From Clostridiaceae bacterium (lineage in GTDB: Bacteria > Bacillota > Clostridia > Lachnospirales > Lachnospiraceae), in the NCBI GenBank assembly GCA_910575585.1, contig CAJTGF010000008.1, positions 62,001 to 126,000 on the forward strand: a stretch of DNA of 64,000 nucleotides, read 5' to 3'. The notes under the pieces were generated by a model, which had not been told where the DNA came from, did not search any database, and worked only from the letters and a program-made list of their open reading frames with translations. Positions 35,395 to 43,941 of the stretch are shown here, piece by piece. Each line of letters opens with the position of its first letter. Within the stretch, counting starts at the first letter, position 1. A program made the position numbers and the translations under genes.

Positions 35395-37200
35395 ATAACT
35401 TCTCGGAATCTCAATGAATGTGATTCTAACTGAAAATTGACAACTGAATATCGTGCAGGAAAAGAAATTTGAGAAAAATGGACATAAACATTGGACATAG
35501 CGGATACTATGCCTTGAAAAATCTTATGGAATCGCTTAAGATATCATTATTAGGCGGCTAAACCTAAGAATGATTTTTGAAATGCCTCAGCAGAGGGCAT
35601 TTCCCAGGCATCAAGATGCTGTAACATCATGATGCCGTAGAGGCGGCAGTACCACATCTTCGTCGAGCGGTGCCTGCCGTCTTCTAATTTATAGTCCTCT
35701 TTCTCGCGCTTGTTGGAGCGTTCCACAGAAGTCCTTCTGTCATATTCCTTTTCCCATGCTTTAGAGTCCCTTGGCGGTATGTTAAATAACCTTGGATTAT
35801 CATCGGTAAAAATGTGTACGGTCCTGCCGTATTTTGCCGGTGAACAAGGGTGTTCACAAAAGCAGCCACGTTTCCGGTTTGATTTTGGGCACCGGTATTT
35901 TGCCCGGTGTTTGGCAGCTTCATACCCATCTTTATGCATACGTAAGCCCAACTTACAGACAGGGACACCATCGTCATCGATTGAAAAATCGTCCTTATAG
36001 GTAAAATGCCCGGTATGTCCGGGATTGAGGTCGATAAACGGTGTGATATGTTCCCGTCTGCAGTATTCATAAACAGGGTAAGCGTCGTGTGCGGAATCCA
36101 GAAGGAGCTTTTCAATGCGGAATTTCGGAAGATACGCTTTCATAGTGAAAAAGGAATGCAGGAAGGAAAGCATGTCATGCCGGGAGGCCCGCTCTAAAAT
36201 CGGAAACACAGGGAGATCGCTGAAGGAATCGGAAGCCACATACATGTAGAGGTGGTATCCGAAGAAATAACATTCCCGGTGAGAGTCCCATCCCCAGTTA
36301 CAGTCGGGCTGGGAATAATGGCGTTTACAGTTACAAGAAGAACAGCCTTTGTCCTTACAATAGCAAATGCGCTTTTTGCGCTGCTGTGCGGCAGTACGGA
36401 CAGGGGTGCCGTCACCGGCAAGAGCCAGGTGCCGGGGATTAACCAGCCCCCTGTGGATGGATTGGTCCAGAAACTGCTGCTGATAAAGCCGGAAAATGAG
36501 GAAAAAGGGATTCTCAGGCTTTAACTGCCAGCGTTCCAGCAGGGGAAGAAGTTTTGAAGCAGTGCTGGAAGAATCGCAGGGAGTCTTATCACCTTTCTTC
36601 TTTCCCTTGGGAGTTTTCTTCATTTTAGGGAACCGGTCTTTCGGAGAAAGGTTGTTGGAGTCATCCTGCCAGACGCGGGAAAAGAAATCATAAAAAGTCC
36701 CGACACCAGGGGTATCGCCAAAAGAGAACCCGCTGAGGATGGCATAAAGGGGAGATTCCTTAAGCATGCGGCACCAGACAGTGATGGAAGTAACTTTCAG
36801 TTTCAAAGCGAGCAGGTAGGAGCGCAGCATGCAGGAGGGGATCCTTGGTTCCGGGCCAAAAACAGAGTAACATTCCTGCATAATAGAATCCGTCTCGGAA
36901 AGATCGAGAAACCAGAACTGGACGATATAATCCCAGGTGCTTTTGGGAAGCGCAAAGGGATCCGGGTAAAATTTAAGGAACTGGGATACGAAAGAATCCT
37001 GAAAGGCGGCATGACCGCCAGGGTTACAAGGTAACATCAAAAATCGCCTCCAATCAAAAAAGTACTTTTTGATCAAGGGCGCGAAGCGCCGCATTTTTTG
37101 ACTGGTTTGTCAAGTGTTTTTGAGAAAAAAAGTGGGTGATTTTTGAAAAATAGGTTCTGAAAGCCCTATGAAATAAGGGCTGAAGATTCCGAGAAGTTAT
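35395..37200 (-). mobile_element. insertion sequence with 17-bp inverted ends
   Basis: ATAACTTCTCGGAATCT at 35395-35411 is the perfect reverse complement of 37184-37200. The two copies bracket a single transposase gene and give an element of about 1.8 kb. The third tyrosine-recombinase reading frame loses homology at the right boundary, so the IS has interrupted it. No clear target duplication was found. Confidence 0.65.
35550..37037 (-). CDS. IS transposase (DDE type)
   Basis: A 495-residue DDE-type transposase, perhaps IS1182- or IS4-related. Recognisable parts are an N-terminal helical domain (MLRSYLLALKLKVTSITVW), ALAGDGTPVRT with the first Asp, LLLDSAHDAYPVYEY with the second Asp, and YDRRTSVERSNKREKED with the final Glu. 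A Cys/His-rich insert (CYCKDKGCSSCNCKRH) near residue 226 is unusual. The start at 37037 is preferred to 37094 because GGAGGCG lies 8 bases before it. Confidence 0.8.
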   Translation of the reverse strand: MLPCNPGGHAAFQDSFVSQFLKFYPDPFALPKSTWDYIVQFWFLDLSETDSIMQECYSVFGPEPRIPSCMLRSYLLALKLKVTSITVWCRMLKESPLYAILSGFSFGDTPGVGTFYDFFSRVWQDDSNNLSPKDRFPKMKKTPKGKKKGDKTPCDSSSTASKLLPLLERWQLKPENPFFLIFRLYQQQFLDQSIHRGLVNPRHLALAGDGTPVRTAAQQRKKRICYCKDKGCSSCNCKRHYSQPDCNWGWDSHRECYFFGYHLYMYVASDSFSDLPVFPILERASRHDMLSFLHSFFTMKAYLPKFRIEKLLLDSAHDAYPVYEYCRREHITPFIDLNPGHTGHFTYKDDFSIDDDGVPVCKLGLRMHKDGYEAAKHRAKYRCPKSNRKRGCFCEHPCSPAKYGRTVHIFTDDNPRLFNIPPRDSKAWEKEYDRRTSVERSNKREKEDYKLEDGRHRSTKMWYCRLYGIMMLQHLDAWEMPSAEAFQKSFLGLAA

Positions 37201-37345
37201 CAGAAAGGTAACGGAGGAACAGGTTCCATGTGTCATGTATACTCTGTATGGTGTTGTCACTGCAGCCGCGTTGTTTTGGAAGAAACACGGTAAAATACGG
37301 CCTGAGATGTTTGCGGACCAGAACCCTTGAGGCATCAGTTTTCAT
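37166..37345 (-). pseudogene. third tyrosine recombinase of the trio, truncated
   Basis: About 59 codons from ATG 37345 (MKTDASRVLVRKHLRPYFTVF...) show the N-terminal core-binding region of a tyrosine recombinase, including NTIQSIHDTWNLFLRYL. The frame runs into the IS end near 37200 and all catalytic residues are gone. Its start lies within the last bases of the second recombinase gene. Confidence 0.6.
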
Positions 37346-38300
37346 GCGGCACCTCCGGGATAATCCCCTGGATGTCCATGAACTTCTGGATACCCAGCTT
37401 CTCTGGCAGAAGGTGGATGTAATAGAAGGTGCTGTTAAAAGTGACATGCCCCATGTAGGTGCTTAAGTATGGCGCATATGCATTCAGGTTCTTTCCTTCC
37501 TCCCCCCAGCGCATGAGCGTCCTTGTTGCGAAATTATGTCTGAGATCATAGGGGGTACAGCTTTTGGAAGATGTATTGTTCCCGGCATTTTCCCAGCATT
37601 TGTGGAATTTTTCCGTCATCCAGCCATGCGTGTATGGGCTGCCGTCAGGGGACGGGAAGAAATATGTCCTGCCAGGATGGAGGGATTCTGCTATGGCGTC
37701 ATATTTCCTGCACAGCTCCATCACATTCGGCAGGGTCACAATCCTGCGGTCCCTATGGCCTTTTGCTTCATCTATATATATCGTGTTTTTCGAAAAATTA
37801 AAGTCGGCCCGCTTCAGGGTCCTTGCTTCCTGCGGCCTCATTCCCGTAGCGAACTGGAGCCTGAAGATTACCGGAACCGTATATTCGAGCAGGGGGCTGT
37901 TGTCTGCATGGGGATAACGGTCTGCTGCCCCGAAAAATGACCGGATCTCATTATCTGACATGATATAGGGAAGGTCTGCTTTTTTCTGCGGGAAGAAATT
38001 CATGGGAAGGATGTATGCCTCTTTCCCTATGGCAGAGAGGTAACGGCCGAATTCCCGGACTGTGCCTGCGCGGTATCCGCAGTTTTTCCCATCTGTCCCG
38101 GCCTGACAGAAGCCAAAAGCGATCTCCTGGGTGAGCGTGCCGGAATCCGGATGATGGGACAGGCAGTACCGGTCAAAAGTCTGCAGGGCCCAGGCATAGC
38201 TTTCGCATTTATGTCCGAGCGCGGCTTTGTATTCCACCATCCCCTGGATGTCATCGGCAAAAAGGCTTGCAAATACAAATGTTTTCTGTTTTGTTTTCAT
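37335..38300 (-). CDS. tyrosine recombinase, second of a RIT-like trio
   Basis: A 321-residue tyrosine recombinase that looks intact. The catalytic residues are visible: Arg in FATGMRPQEA near residue 150, HxxR-type box TPYDLRHNFATR near 250, His in YMGHV near 281, and Tyr in FYYIHLL near 290. The start ATG 38300 overlaps the stop of the first recombinase as ATGA. It matches RitB-like members of 'recombinase in trio' elements in size and overlap. With partners broken on both sides, mobility is doubtful. Confidence 0.8.
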   Translation of the reverse strand: MKTKQKTFVFASLFADDIQGMVEYKAALGHKCESYAWALQTFDRYCLSHHPDSGTLTQEIAFGFCQAGTDGKNCGYRAGTVREFGRYLSAIGKEAYILPMNFFPQKKADLPYIMSDNEIRSFFGAADRYPHADNSPLLEYTVPVIFRLQFATGMRPQEARTLKRADFNFSKNTIYIDEAKGHRDRRIVTLPNVMELCRKYDAIAESLHPGRTYFFPSPDGSPYTHGWMTEKFHKCWENAGNNTSSKSCTPYDLRHNFATRTLMRWGEEGKNLNAYAPYLSTYMGHVTFNSTFYYIHLLPEKLGIQKFMDIQGIIPEVPHEN

Positions 38301-39539
38301 TGCAGCCCCTCCTTCTCTGTAGCGAACATGCTGATGTCCATGCAGCATTCAGCCAGCATTTCATCATGGAGGGATATATAGTGCCTGGACGAATTTATAT
38401 CGCGGTGGCCCAAGATCTGTGACACCTCTTCCAGCGGGGTCCCGTTCCTGACGAGATTGGTTCCCATAGTCCTGCGGAGCCCATGAAATGTCTTTCCATC
38501 ACCGAAATGGTGTTCTATACCATTTTTCTTGAAGTAACGTCCCATGAGGTCTTTTGTGGGAGACGCAGATGAAAGCATAGGAGAGTAAGGTTTTCTGAGG
38601 CGGAGAAAAACATATGGACTGCTGCATTTCGGCCTGGCCTCTAATTATATAGTCTGCTACAGCAGTCCCTGCCCGGAGCGTCAACGGAAGTGTAAGCGGA
38701 GTGTCCGTCTTTTCCTGTTTCACCCGGATTTCCCGCTTCTCTCATAAAATGTCGGAAAGCTGCATCTTGGCAATGTCCGACCATCTAAGGCCGGTGTCAA
38801 GCGCAAGCATTACCAACGCATAATCACGCCTGCCCTGTTTTGTTGATGTATCTATGCTTTCAAGTATTGCCTTTGTTTCATCATCATCAAATGCCGGAAG
38901 CACCCTCTCATGTACAGGTGCCGGGTTTGCCAGAAGGAAATCGAATGTTCCTGAGAGGGCAACGCCGCTCTTTTTGACATAAGCAAGGAACTTTTTCAGA
39001 GGCCATGTGAGGTTTACGTAATTGCCCATGTGTTTAGGAGCCTCTTGGATCACATATGCACGCAGGATATCAGCTGACAGATCCTGGATAGTGAGGCAGC
39101 CTGCTTTCTCAAGATACTTCAGAAATTTCCGGATTTCATGAATGATGTTATAGACTGACCCTTCGGCAAGTTTTCCGGAAATAGACTCCTCAAAAGAACC
39201 AAGAATCTGCTGGTAATTTTCAGGTAGTTCCGTTATTGTATACCTGTTGCGTTTCCATTCAAGCGTACCTGTTTCGAAATAATCTGCCACATAGTAAGCG
39301 GCTTTCCGCATGATCAGTGCATAGATTTTGCCGAATTTACCATTTTCAGCCAATTTCAGCTGTTCTGCTGTGAAAGAAGCCGCATCTTTGTATGAGAATT
39401 CCTGTAGGGCATTGCGCTGACAGTAATCCCTGACATGCGAACAGCAGCAAGAGTAGTACGTTACTGTTGCAGGAGCCATAGGGATACTTTTCAAAAAGGA
39501 AAGCACCTTTTTGATGGCTTCATCAATTGATAGTGACAT
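38297..39539 (-). pseudogene. tyrosine recombinase, first of the trio, with stop and frameshift
   Basis: The reading frame from 39539 gives 264 residues of a tyrosine recombinase (ALDTGLRWSDIAKMQLSDIL), then an in-frame TGA at 38742-38744. The frame continues (KQEKTDTPLTLPLTLRAGTAV) until a shift near 38610. The other frame then resumes with YVFLRLRKPYSP and the catalytic FHGLRRTMG, GHRDINSSRHYI segment to 38297. One nonsense change and one frameshift therefore break a gene of about 410 codons. Confidence 0.75.
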
Positions 39540-39546
39540 GGATATG

Positions 39547-39754
39547 TCCTCCTTTGCTATGGTATGTACTCTCGGAATCTCTCTTGCACCTGCCTTTGTG
39601 GATGATTTTCCGTCAGATGTGCATAAATTTAATCAACGTACGTTCCACGTACGCTTCATAAATTTATGCACATCTGACAAAAAATCATCTCACAAAATCA
39701 GGCACAAAGAGACTCCGAGAGTACATTGGTTTATTTTAATAGCATAACAAAGGA
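39547..39754. repeat. long imperfect palindrome at the end of the recombinase trio
   Basis: Two arms of about 90 bases face each other. GTCAGATGTGCATAAATTTA at 39612-39631 is exactly mirrored at 39659-39678. The GTACTCTCGGA and CCGAGAGTAC segments, and TCCTTTG/CAAAGGA at the outer edge, also match. The loop holds nested ACGTACGT palindromes. It sits right before the first recombinase start. Its outer arm shares TCTCGGAATCTC with the IS end at 35401. Confidence 0.8.
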
Positions 39755-39857
39755 GTAATCACTTAGGCAGGGGATTTAGAATTATTCCGTTTTTTTCTTA
39801 TGGGGGGACTGTTAATATCAAGGTTTCTATGCTAAAATCGGAATAATCAGAGAATCG

Positions 39858-40135
39858 GAATAATCCATAGTAAGGAAGGGATTGAACGGCTGGTGAATCT
39901 GATCAGTCTGTCCTATAGTGCCATGACCCTGCTTCCTTACAATGATGAAACCTTTTCTGGATATCAGTCTGCCAGTGCCCAGGAAACCAGATACAAAATT
40001 GGCCAGCAAATCCAAGCGGATATAATTTTATGCAGTTTCGGGCAATTTCTCGAAACTATTAAAAATTGTTCTGCCTTGATAAAGGTCGTAGAAGACTACA
40101 TTTTATCAGGTTTTAGGAAATTCCAAAAGTTGTAA
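39858..40135 (+). pseudogene. 3' fragment of a transposase-like gene
   Basis: An open frame of about 90 codons (KEGIERLVNLISLSYSAMTLLPY... ILSGFRKFQKL) that reads like the C-terminus of a transposase. No start or catalytic part is present; upstream DNA (39755-39857) is non-coding. Identity of the family is a guess. Confidence 0.4.
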
Positions 40136-40137
40136 AC

Positions 40138-40287
40138 TGGTGTACTATTATTAACCATATCAAAATTCAGTCGGGAGAAATTTTTCCTTGTGTATCTTGT
40201 GGCGAAAATATCTCCATAACCAAAATGACAGCTGCTTGGAATAATAATGCGTGTCCTTATTGTGGTGGCAAAATTAGAGTAGAATAA
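40138..40287 (+). pseudogene. zinc-ribbon gene fragment
   Basis: An open stretch without a start codon that ends FPCVSCGENISITKM...ACPYCGGKIRVE. The two CxxC pairs make a small zinc ribbon. It is most likely the 3' end of a lost gene. Confidence 0.4.
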
Positions 40288-40294
40288 TAAATAG

Positions 40295-40329
40295 AGCCGG
40301 GAATCTGGCTTTTAGATTTCCCGGCTTTA
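40295..40329 (-). terminator. hairpin between convergent genes
   Basis: AGCCGGGAATC at 40295-40305 pairs with GATTTCCCGGCT at 40315-40326. It lies just downstream of the minus-strand Rpn-like gene. Confidence 0.6.
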
Positions 40330-40338
40330 AAACTTCGT

Positions 40339-41136
40339 CTATGCACTTTTATCAGCTTTAAGTTGCTTTACTTCTTCAAGAGAAAGTCCTGAAATATTAA
40401 CGATTTCCTCTAAAGCATATTTGCCAGCTGCCAGCATACGAAGCGCAACCTCTTTCATTCCTTCTTTCAATGTCTGATTCCTCATATCTTCCATAGCTCG
40501 GCACATAATCTCGATTCCCTCCTTGCTCTCTTTGAAAAATCTCACCCTGTCTGCCAGTGTTCCATAGTACATGTCCGCTGCGTCTGTGCAGGAGAAGTCA
40601 TGCATTAACTTCCCGATTGGCGTATCTCCACGGTAAGCGCCATTTACATACAGTATGTGCGAACCGTCCTCAAATCTTTCCCCGGTTCCTAAAAAGCACC
40701 GCTCAATTGGATAGAGCGGCAGCCCTTTTCCCATTACGTCATTCTCTGTGATAAAGATTACCCACGTTTCCGGCAGCTTGTCGAAGTCCTCGCCTTTCTT
40801 CAAAAGGTTTGCGTCCATCATGCTGCTGTTGTACCTGGCTCTTTTTCTCCCGGCTCCTTTGTCGGAGCGCTGTACCTCCACGTTCAGTTTTGCCCCTGTG
40901 CTGTCCGTAGCCAGGATATCCAGCCTTACCGAACGGTTCAGCAGGTTCTCCACAAATACCTGGGTGCGGACGTCCAGCACCTTTAGATCCGGCTTTTCCA
41001 GTACAATCTGCAATACCAGTTCTATGCTTGCCGTATCTCCCTCAAAACACTTTGTGAGGAAATCATCATCAAGCAGGCGAAGACCTCTTAGCCTCTGTAA
41101 ATCTTCCTGATGTTTCTGGTCTATCTGTTCCGTCAC
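40339..41136 (-). CDS. Rpn-like PD-(D/E)XK nuclease
   Basis: An Rpn/PDDEXK-family protein of about 265 residues from GTG 41136, which has GGTGGGAAG upstream; ATG 41208 would add 24 residues. The active site is visible as RLDILATD and, shortly after, NVEVQRSD (D...E-x-Q). Typical downstream segments follow: RARYNSSMMDANLLKKGEDFDKLPETWVIFITE. The C-terminal helices contain the family's 'KEGMKEVALRML' stretch. It is only distantly like the other copy at 28 kb. Confidence 0.8.
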   Translation of the reverse strand: MTEQIDQKHQEDLQRLRGLRLLDDDFLTKCFEGDTASIELVLQIVLEKPDLKVLDVRTQVFVENLLNRSVRLDILATDSTGAKLNVEVQRSDKGAGRKRARYNSSMMDANLLKKGEDFDKLPETWVIFITENDVMGKGLPLYPIERCFLGTGERFEDGSHILYVNGAYRGDTPIGKLMHDFSCTDAADMYYGTLADRVRFFKESKEGIEIMCRAMEDMRNQTLKEGMKEVALRMLAAGKYALEEIVNISGLSLEEVKQLKADKSA

Positions 41137-41295
41137 TGTCAATCTTCCCACCTGCTTTCCCTTCCGTTTTTGTATCTCTATACTACCATACAATCGAAAT
41201 ATTTTCAATCATATCCAAACTTGTCCAGCACTGACGCTTAAAAATTTTTGTAAACAAAAACCACAAGGAAAGAGTCACGGAAACGCCTGGAAGAG

Positions 41296-42630
41296 TTGAA
41301 GCTTGCCTGTGAACTGACGAAGCTAATCCATCATTTTTTCCCGGACCTGCTCCTGCTGTTAAAAAAACTGCCCGACCACCGGAACCAAAGCTACATTACC
41401 TATCCGGCGGTTGTACTTCTTATGACCCGCATCCTTTCCTCTATATTTTACATCAGCAGCATGAGAAAAACAAGCGAGGAATTCAATTCGGACACAGCAA
41501 TTGAAAACTTATGGACGCTGTGTGGGGAAAAAACTCCTGCCGTGGAAGAACTGCCATATTGGGAAACGGTCAACCGTTACTTGAAAGGGCTTGATTCCGG
41601 ACAACTCCAGAAGATTGTCTGCCAGCTATGCCGCAGGCTGCTGCGGAGCCGGTCATTTGAAGGGAACAGGATTCGTGGGAAATACTGGCAGGTCCTTATT
41701 GACGGAACCCAGATCCACAGCAGCCGGGGGGAACTGGACGGGAAGTGCTTGTACCGTGTGCGTAAGCGGGGAACAAAAGAAGAATACCGTGAAAACTACT
41801 ACTATGTGCTTGAAGCAAAGCTGGTGCTGCACCCGAAGGTGGTGGTAAGCATCATGACGGAATTTGTAGAAAACCCGGAGGGGAAGGAGTCTGAAAAACA
41901 GGACTGCGAATGGAAAGCATGCTGGCGTCTGATGGAAAGACTGAAAGAGGAGTTCCCCCGCCTTGGGATCTGCCTGTGCGGGGACAGCCTGTATGCATGT
42001 GAACGCTTTTTTGAGGAATGCGAAGGGAAAAAGTGGAAGTATATCGTGCGGTTTAAGGAAAGGAGCATCCCCTATGTGGCGGATGAGTATCAAAGCCTGA
42101 AAAAGCAAGGAAAAAATCTACGCAAAAAGAGAGTTGGCAACAGGGAGATCAGGCATGATTATATAGAAGGGATAGCGTATAAGGGATATGAGGTCAACGT
42201 GGTAGAATATGCGGAAGAGTTGGAAACGGAATACCGTAAGGGAAAGAAAAAGGGGAAAAAGCGCGGGACGAAAAAAGAATTCCTGTTTCTTACAAATCTG
42301 ACAGTAAGCCAAAGGAATGTGGAAGCAGTGGCAGAGCAGGGAAGGATGAGATGGAAAATAGAAAATGAAGGCTTTAATACGCAGAAAAGGCAGGGGTATA
42401 ACCTGGAACATCCGTACAGCAAAGATTACCAGGCGCAGAAATGCCATTACTATCTGATTCAGATAGGGCACATGATAGCGCAGCTCATGGAGGCATGGGG
42501 TAAGATATGGGAAAAAATAGGGCAGAGCAGGGAACAGAAACATCGGAGAGTATTGGAATCGTTTAAAACGGTACGCATAAAACAAGAAAGCAGAGAAACA
42601 GAACAAAAGTTCCAGATACGGTTAAGCTAA
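41296..42630 (+). CDS. IS transposase (DDE, ISAs1/IS4-like)
   Basis: A 444-residue transposase. QVLIDGTQIHSSRGELDGK near residue 135 and GICLCGDSLYACERFFEE near 225 carry the two Asp residues, and MRWKIENEGFNTQKRQGYNLEH near 350 carries the Glu. The frame is open upstream for about 15 codons without ATG, so it starts at a TTG (41296) or is slightly truncated. It lies right against an integrase fragment, whose N-terminal part is missing, so this IS probably interrupted that gene. Confidence 0.75.
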   Translation: MKLACELTKLIHHFFPDLLLLLKKLPDHRNQSYITYPAVVLLMTRILSSIFYISSMRKTSEEFNSDTAIENLWTLCGEKTPAVEELPYWETVNRYLKGLDSGQLQKIVCQLCRRLLRSRSFEGNRIRGKYWQVLIDGTQIHSSRGELDGKCLYRVRKRGTKEEYRENYYYVLEAKLVLHPKVVVSIMTEFVENPEGKESEKQDCEWKACWRLMERLKEEFPRLGICLCGDSLYACERFFEECEGKKWKYIVRFKERSIPYVADEYQSLKKQGKNLRKKRVGNREIRHDYIEGIAYKGYEVNVVEYAEELETEYRKGKKKGKKRGTKKEFLFLTNLTVSQRNVEAVAEQGRMRWKIENEGFNTQKRQGYNLEHPYSKDYQAQKCHYYLIQIGHMIAQLMEAWGKIWEKIGQSREQKHRRVLESFKTVRIKQESRETEQKFQIRLS

Positions 42631-42636
42631 AAAAGG

Positions 42637-43146
42637 ATGAGGAAGGAGGTGGGATTAAAGACAAAATCCAGTTACAGAGAGATTCCGATTCCTGATTATG
42701 TTTTTGAGGCAATCTTAAAGGAACGACAGGTTTATGAGAGAAACAAAAACCGCAGAAAGAGAGAATTTCAGGATATGGATTATATCTGTTGTTCCAACTA
42801 TGGCAAAGCAAGGAGCAAAGGGTTCCATTGCAGGTATTATAAACAGCTTCTTGCTGAAAATGGCCTGCCGGACATCCGCTGGCATGATTTGCGCAGTACA
42901 TACTGCACGCTCCTGCTAAAAGAGGCATTCAACCCCAAAGCGGTATGGAAGCTTATGGGACATGCCAAGGAACTCATAACTATGGACGTTTACGCCGATA
43001 ATAAAGGTATCATAGCGGATGGGGTGCCGGAAATTGAGGAATATATGAAGGAGCTTTTACCGAACCTGAGAGAGATAGAAAGTTTTAAAAAGGAACTGTT
43101 GGAGATTGTTGTAGATGTAAAAGAATTTCTTCCGGATGCAGGGTGA
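42637..43146 (+). pseudogene. C-terminal half of a tyrosine integrase
   Basis: About 165 codons hold the catalytic part only: KTKSSYREIPIPDYVF, then IRWHDLRSTYCTLLL with the HxxR box, then LMGHAKELITMDVYAD with His and Tyr. The first Arg and the whole DNA-binding N-terminus are absent. The transposase gene ends 7 bases upstream, so the integrase was split by that insertion. The DNA just after its end (43147-43290) is where its attachment site would be expected. Confidence 0.7.
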
Positions 43147-43295
43147 CAGAAAGGATAAAAAGAACAAAAGTTCGATTTTGCATCTATACAAATTTAACGA
43201 TTTGTGGTAAGATAAAAAGGCTCTTTGGTGCTGCCACGTCCGTATGGAGTTACAGAGGCGCGCCAAGTTGCAAAAACAGCAAATTGTGAACGGGA

Positions 43296-43364
43296 TTCGT
43301 CGTGGGCCTGTTTTTCTCCAATTTAAGTAAATGCCACGACGAAAATAAAATGTTCTACGACGAA
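43296..43364. repeat. TTCGTCGTGG-type repeats around the uvrB fragment
   Basis: TTCGTCGTGG occurs at 43296-43305 and again at 43824-43833, each preceded by ATTGTGAAC. Inverted versions CCACGACGAA (43334-43343) and CTACGACGAA (43355-43364) lie between the first copy and the uvrB start. The two direct copies bracket the uvrB fragment. Confidence 0.6.
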
Positions 43365-43414
43365 TTTTTGCCTAATAGGCGTCTTTTTTACTATGAAATC
43401 AGAGGTGAGCATTT

Positions 43415-43702
43415 GTGCAAAATGAACAAAAAATCTTCGAACTTCACAGCGAATACAAGCCCACCGGTGACCAGCCCCAGGCCATAGAAGCCTTGGTCAA
43501 AGGGTTCCGGGAAGGCAATCAATTCCAGACTTTACTGGGGGTTACGGGCTCCGGAAAGACCTTTACCATGGCCAACGTGATCGCACAGCTTAACAAGCCG
43601 ACTTTGGTAATAGCGCACAATAAGACATTAGCGGCACAGCTCTATGGTGAGTTCAAAGAGTATTTTCCGAGTAATGCGGTGGAATATTTTGTGTCCTACT
43701 AA
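43415..43702 (+). pseudogene. uvrB: 5' fragment of uvrB
   Basis: Ninety-five codons from GTG 43415 encode the unmistakable start of excinuclease subunit [19 protein letters not shown], the Walker [14 protein letters not shown] near residue 43, and [21 protein letters not shown]. The frame stops right after VEYFVSY, where UvrB normally runs on for some 570 residues. GAGGTGAGC before the start is a proper ribosome site. The remaining 3' part is not in this window, so a mobile element has cut the gene here or carried away its 5' end. Confidence 0.85.
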
Positions 43703-43856
43703 GCGAAAGGACTTTTGAAACTACATCTAGTATTATTTGGTTTCATTTATACTATATATTGTGGACTAAATGGACTGTATGGATAGAAAAAACAGGGTGG
43801 AATCATAGGAATTGTGAACAAAATTCGTCGTGGAAAGTATTTAAAAGAAGAATATA

Positions 43857-43910
43857 GGAGCTAAATAATGATCTACAAGGCATAGGAAATTTGTCTTGTA
43901 GATTTTTTTT
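43857..43910 (+). promoter_or_regulatory. possible attenuator: short leader peptide plus terminator
   Basis: TAGGAGCT is followed by a five-codon frame (MIYKA, 43868-43885). Its codons overlap the hairpin ATCTACAAG (43871-43879)/CTTGTAGAT (43895-43903), which is followed by a run of seven or more T. The next gene begins 32 bases later. The layout resembles translation-sensitive attenuators, but a simple terminator is also possible. Confidence 0.4.
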
Positions 43911-43941
43911 ACAGAAAACTATGAGAAATGAGGAAAACATT

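Noticed and set aside
42637-43146. Integrase frame as a complete gene
   Set aside because: It lacks the N-terminal DNA-binding part and the first catalytic Arg; it is a fragment beside a transposase.
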